Shown piece by piece: positions 61,826-64,000 of a DNA stretch of 64,000 nucleotides. Position 1 is the first letter of the stretch. Every line of letters starts with the position of its first letter. The notes beneath the pieces were generated by a model. It saw only the letters and a program-made list of their open reading frames with translations. It searched no databases and was not told where the DNA came from. The DNA is from CAKVOD01 sp964606505. GTDB taxonomy: Bacteria; Bacillota; Clostridia; Christensenellales; UBA1242. The DNA lies in the NCBI GenBank assembly GCA_964606505.1, contig CAZSGM010000005.1, forward strand, positions 1 through 64,000, written 5' to 3'. The translations under genes were made by a program, and so were the position numbers.

Positions 61826-62225
61826 AATCTCTCCTTTTCCTTCGTTTCTTGTCAAAACCTCGCCGCGTTTGTAACCCCCGATTGGCGAGTTTTGTAAACT
61901 TTTTATATTATAACTCAAAACCGCCAAAAAATCAATGCTTTTGCGTACTTATCGTGCCTTAATCTACAAAACTCTGCCACCGCGCGCAATTTTGTCTTGA
62001 GATGTAACACTTGCAAAAGTTGTCGCAACATCGCTGTCTTACAACTCAACCGAACGTTGCGATTTCGCTCTGTAACGCGGGTTGTGTCGTTGCCGCTTAT
62101 GTCGCCACCGCTCCGCCGTGTGCGCGTATTGCAAGGTGCGCTTATGTCGCTCCCCGTCGTGCCTGCCGCAAAGCACTATTGACAAGCAGTGGAATGTGGT
62201 GTATAATAATAAAAAGGAGAGGCGT
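61826..62225. promoter_or_regulatory. Divergent promoter region mscL / 62226
   Basis: Minus promoter for mscL at 61907-61935 (TTGATT-N17-TATAAT). Plus promoter for the gene at 62226 at 62179-62207 (TTGACA-N17-TATAAT). Between them is a GC-rich stretch (62000-62160) without a supported gene. Confidence 0.8.
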
Positions 62226-63467
62226 ATGAGTTCAAAGTATTTAGAGTATGATTATTGCCACGAGGCAAATAGAGAGAAGCAAATTTATCCAAAACGCAAA
62301 AACGTCGAGCACGCTAAAGCGACAATAGGTTATAGATTTAACCCCGACAACCGCCGCTGGGAGAAAGTTCGCACAGACCTAGCAGAGAGCCGCGTAACCA
62401 TCTATTCGGCGGACAGTTTGGGCGACATTTTGTGTGGTAGAATAATGGTTGAAACATACTACAAGGAGGCACTTTACAAAAGGACTAAGTACTCAAGGCG
62501 CGGGGCGGTTTTATTGCACGACGTTTACGACTGCGACAGGCGCAACTACCTCGACAGAGATTTGCTGCGTTACCACAAAGCATATTTTGAGAATGGAGTC
62601 CCAAAAGAAGAGGTAACTTTTGATAGTTCCGGTCGTGTGCTCACAGCTAAGTGTTATGACGAAAGCGGCAAGCGTGTTTATGAGAAAGAAGCAAAATACA
62701 CTTGGTCAGTATCACGTTATGACGGAATTGATGAGCAAAAGTTTAACCTTGATGGTTTAAAAGGGAAAATGGAGCTTAGGGCTCATTTGAACGCAAGTGA
62801 TGGTAAGAGTATACAAACCACTGCCCAATACGTTATCGACCACTCCGACGTTGAGCATTTGCTTCAAAAGCGCGAGCGCATTACGTATTTTTGCAAAACT
62901 CCTAATGGCGCAATAAGAGAAATTGAGATAATAAAGACATATAAAGAGGGCAAGGTTGGAAAGGAAGTCTTGGTTAGCGCGCAAGAAAATGATACACCTA
63001 AGACTGATAAATATACGACCCGTAGAGACCTAATTCAAACCAACAAGTATTACGAAGAGGACGAGAATGGGAATGCTTACCTAACTAAGCGCGTCGTAAC
63101 AACCTACGCCGATGCAAATAAGCACGGACTTCCAGGTTCTAGTCGGGCTTCTACGCTAAACCTAGTTTACGAGGTCGACAGAGATGGCGTCGAAAAATTT
63201 GTTGAAAAAACAGGAAGAGTTTATACTCATGGAGATTGGAAAGACTCAGAGGGCTACACTGATTACGTTTTTGACGCAGACGGTAAACCTATTGAAACTT
63301 ACCACTACGAACGTGAACGTTACATACCACCTGTGAAGGAACGTCCACCAAGGCGCGCAGAGGACTATTGGACACACACAAGTGATGACAAGGAAGACCG
63401 CAGTTGGGGACCTCGCCATTGTAACCATTGTAGCGGCTGCTGCAGTATTGAAGAACTTTGTCGTTAA
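62226..63467 (+). CDS. Hypothetical protein with Cys-rich end
   Basis: 413 residues from the ATG at 62226, which has AAGGAGAG upstream; an ATG further up (62082) is not supported because the promoter lies between. Soluble, very charged, many Tyr. Repeated short beta-like phrases such as GVPKEEVTFDSSGRVLTAKCYDE and YVFDADGKPIETYHYE resemble the tandem beta-hairpin repeats of MORN/RHS-like proteins, though I cannot assign a family. It ends HCNHCSGCCSIEELCR, a cysteine cluster that could bind metal. No signal peptide. Confidence 0.75.
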   Translation: MSSKYLEYDYCHEANREKQIYPKRKNVEHAKATIGYRFNPDNRRWEKVRTDLAESRVTIYSADSLGDILCGRIMVETYYKEALYKRTKYSRRGAVLLHDVYDCDRRNYLDRDLLRYHKAYFENGVPKEEVTFDSSGRVLTAKCYDESGKRVYEKEAKYTWSVSRYDGIDEQKFNLDGLKGKMELRAHLNASDGKSIQTTAQYVIDHSDVEHLLQKRERITYFCKTPNGAIREIEIIKTYKEGKVGKEVLVSAQENDTPKTDKYTTRRDLIQTNKYYEEDENGNAYLTKRVVTTYADANKHGLPGSSRASTLNLVYEVDRDGVEKFVEKTGRVYTHGDWKDSEGYTDYVFDADGKPIETYHYERERYIPPVKERPPRRAEDYWTHTSDDKEDRSWGPRHCNHCSGCCSIEELCR

Positions 63468-64000
63468 GGGGGAGATAAAACCAAAGCGCAACCTTTTTAC
63501 CCTAAAAGACAGTAAAAGTTGTTGCCTTTTGTAGGTACAACAACTAAACTTTCTGCCTTTGTAGGTACGGCAGCAAAACTGAGGTTCAATAATTAAAACA
63601 TTATAGTTAAAATTAACTTATTTTGGGTATCTAAGCAATTTACAAAAATGAATTGCTTGGATTTTTTTATCCTCAATTCAACATTTATTTTGCAGCAATT
63701 TTGCGTTTTTTCGTAAAACTGCGTGTTTTTTTGCATAAAATACGCTAAAATTGCGCGATTGTGCAAAATTGTTAGTCGATTTGTTTGCAAAATGACGAAA
63801 AATGTTGTAAAATTATAAAAGGTTTAACCACAACCTTTTAAGCATACACTTGTAAACGATATTTGAGACTTTAGAGTGGTGGTTGCCACTTTTTATATTA
63901 TGGGTGCGGCAAGTTGGATGCGCACATTTGTTGCCCGTAGGCAGCAGTTAACAGGGGGAAGTTGAAGTTTGCAGTTTGAGGAGAGTTACAATTAGTCGCG
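63468..64000. other. Distal intergenic region
   Basis: No gene seen before the window ends. Contains twin hairpins with a common loop (63513-63572), a terminator at 63629 and an AGTGG/CCACT hairpin with T5 at 63876-63896. Confidence 0.6.
63629..63668 (+). terminator. Terminator after the 62226 gene
   Basis: Stem ATCTAAGCAATT/AATTGCTTGGAT (one U-G pair), loop of 10, T7. Third copy of the CTAAGCAATT hairpin family. Confidence 0.85.

Overview
The window looks like a contig from an uncultured, low-to-medium GC Gram-positive bacterium of the Clostridia type, probably a gut species. Supporting signs are SpoIIID (a sporulation regulator), the order rpmG-secE-nusG-rplK-rplA, the rpsL-rpsG / fusA / tuf group, SigA-type promoters (TTGACA-N17-TATAAT, several with the Gram-positive TGTGn extension), a phosphoketolase, MscL, and several large surface proteins with InlB-type and GLUG-type repeats. 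No further taxonomic claim is safe from the sequence alone.

Layout. 1-1181: 3' part of a surface protein entered through a poly-C run at the window edge. 1571-7399: a P-type ATPase and a three-gene operon (transglutaminase-like protein, small protein, short-chain dehydrogenase). 7678-9902: rpmG, secE, nusG, rplK, rplA; rplJ/rplL do not follow. 10640-12994: phosphoketolase. 13374-16106 (minus): PEP-synthase-like phosphotransferase plus a HAD-like protein. 16583-27166: a surface island with two homopolymer-containing surface-protein genes (16583 and 25897) flanking a small membrane protein, tRNA-Val, a Bro-N protein, an M6 metalloprotease and an ABC-F ATPase. 27517-32004 (minus): envelope sugar/lipid genes (glycosyltransferase-acyltransferase split by a 46-bp duplication, GalU, GlmU-like acetyltransferase). 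32210-33101: acpP and spoIIID. 34003-48231: a 4,742-residue lipoprotein. 48738-53843: rpsL, rpsG, fusA, tuf. 53853-56099: a gene-free stretch that appears to encode a very large repetitive structured RNA ending in a strong terminator. 56879-64000: trpS, a three-gene unknown operon with an amino-acid kinase, mscL and one unknown protein.

Two observations stand out. (1) Downstream of tuf, about 2.2 kb contains some 29 copies of a mini-hairpin of the form NUUC-loop-GAAN. Internal duplications differ by compensatory base changes in many stems (for example GUUAG/CUAAC against GUUGC/GCAAC). That is evidence for a folded RNA obtained from the sequence alone, and I do not recognise it as a known class. 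(2) Surface-protein genes carry a homopolymer G (or C) run inside the 5' coding region, followed by a conserved palindrome that is also translated. One copy (G12) is in frame (ON), another (G13) is one base out of frame (OFF). This is the expected signature of slipped-strand phase variation.

How the genes relate: the surface proteins share a promoter cassette, an N-terminal membrane segment and a C-terminal domain ending in (N/W)S(N/T)TV(V/I)I, so they look like one secreted family under on/off control. The M6 protease and the giant lipoprotein add to an elaborate cell surface. The ribosomal and elongation-factor genes are ordinary apart from a Pro-to-Ile change in the S12 KDLPGV loop. All functional calls rest on motif recognition without database searches.
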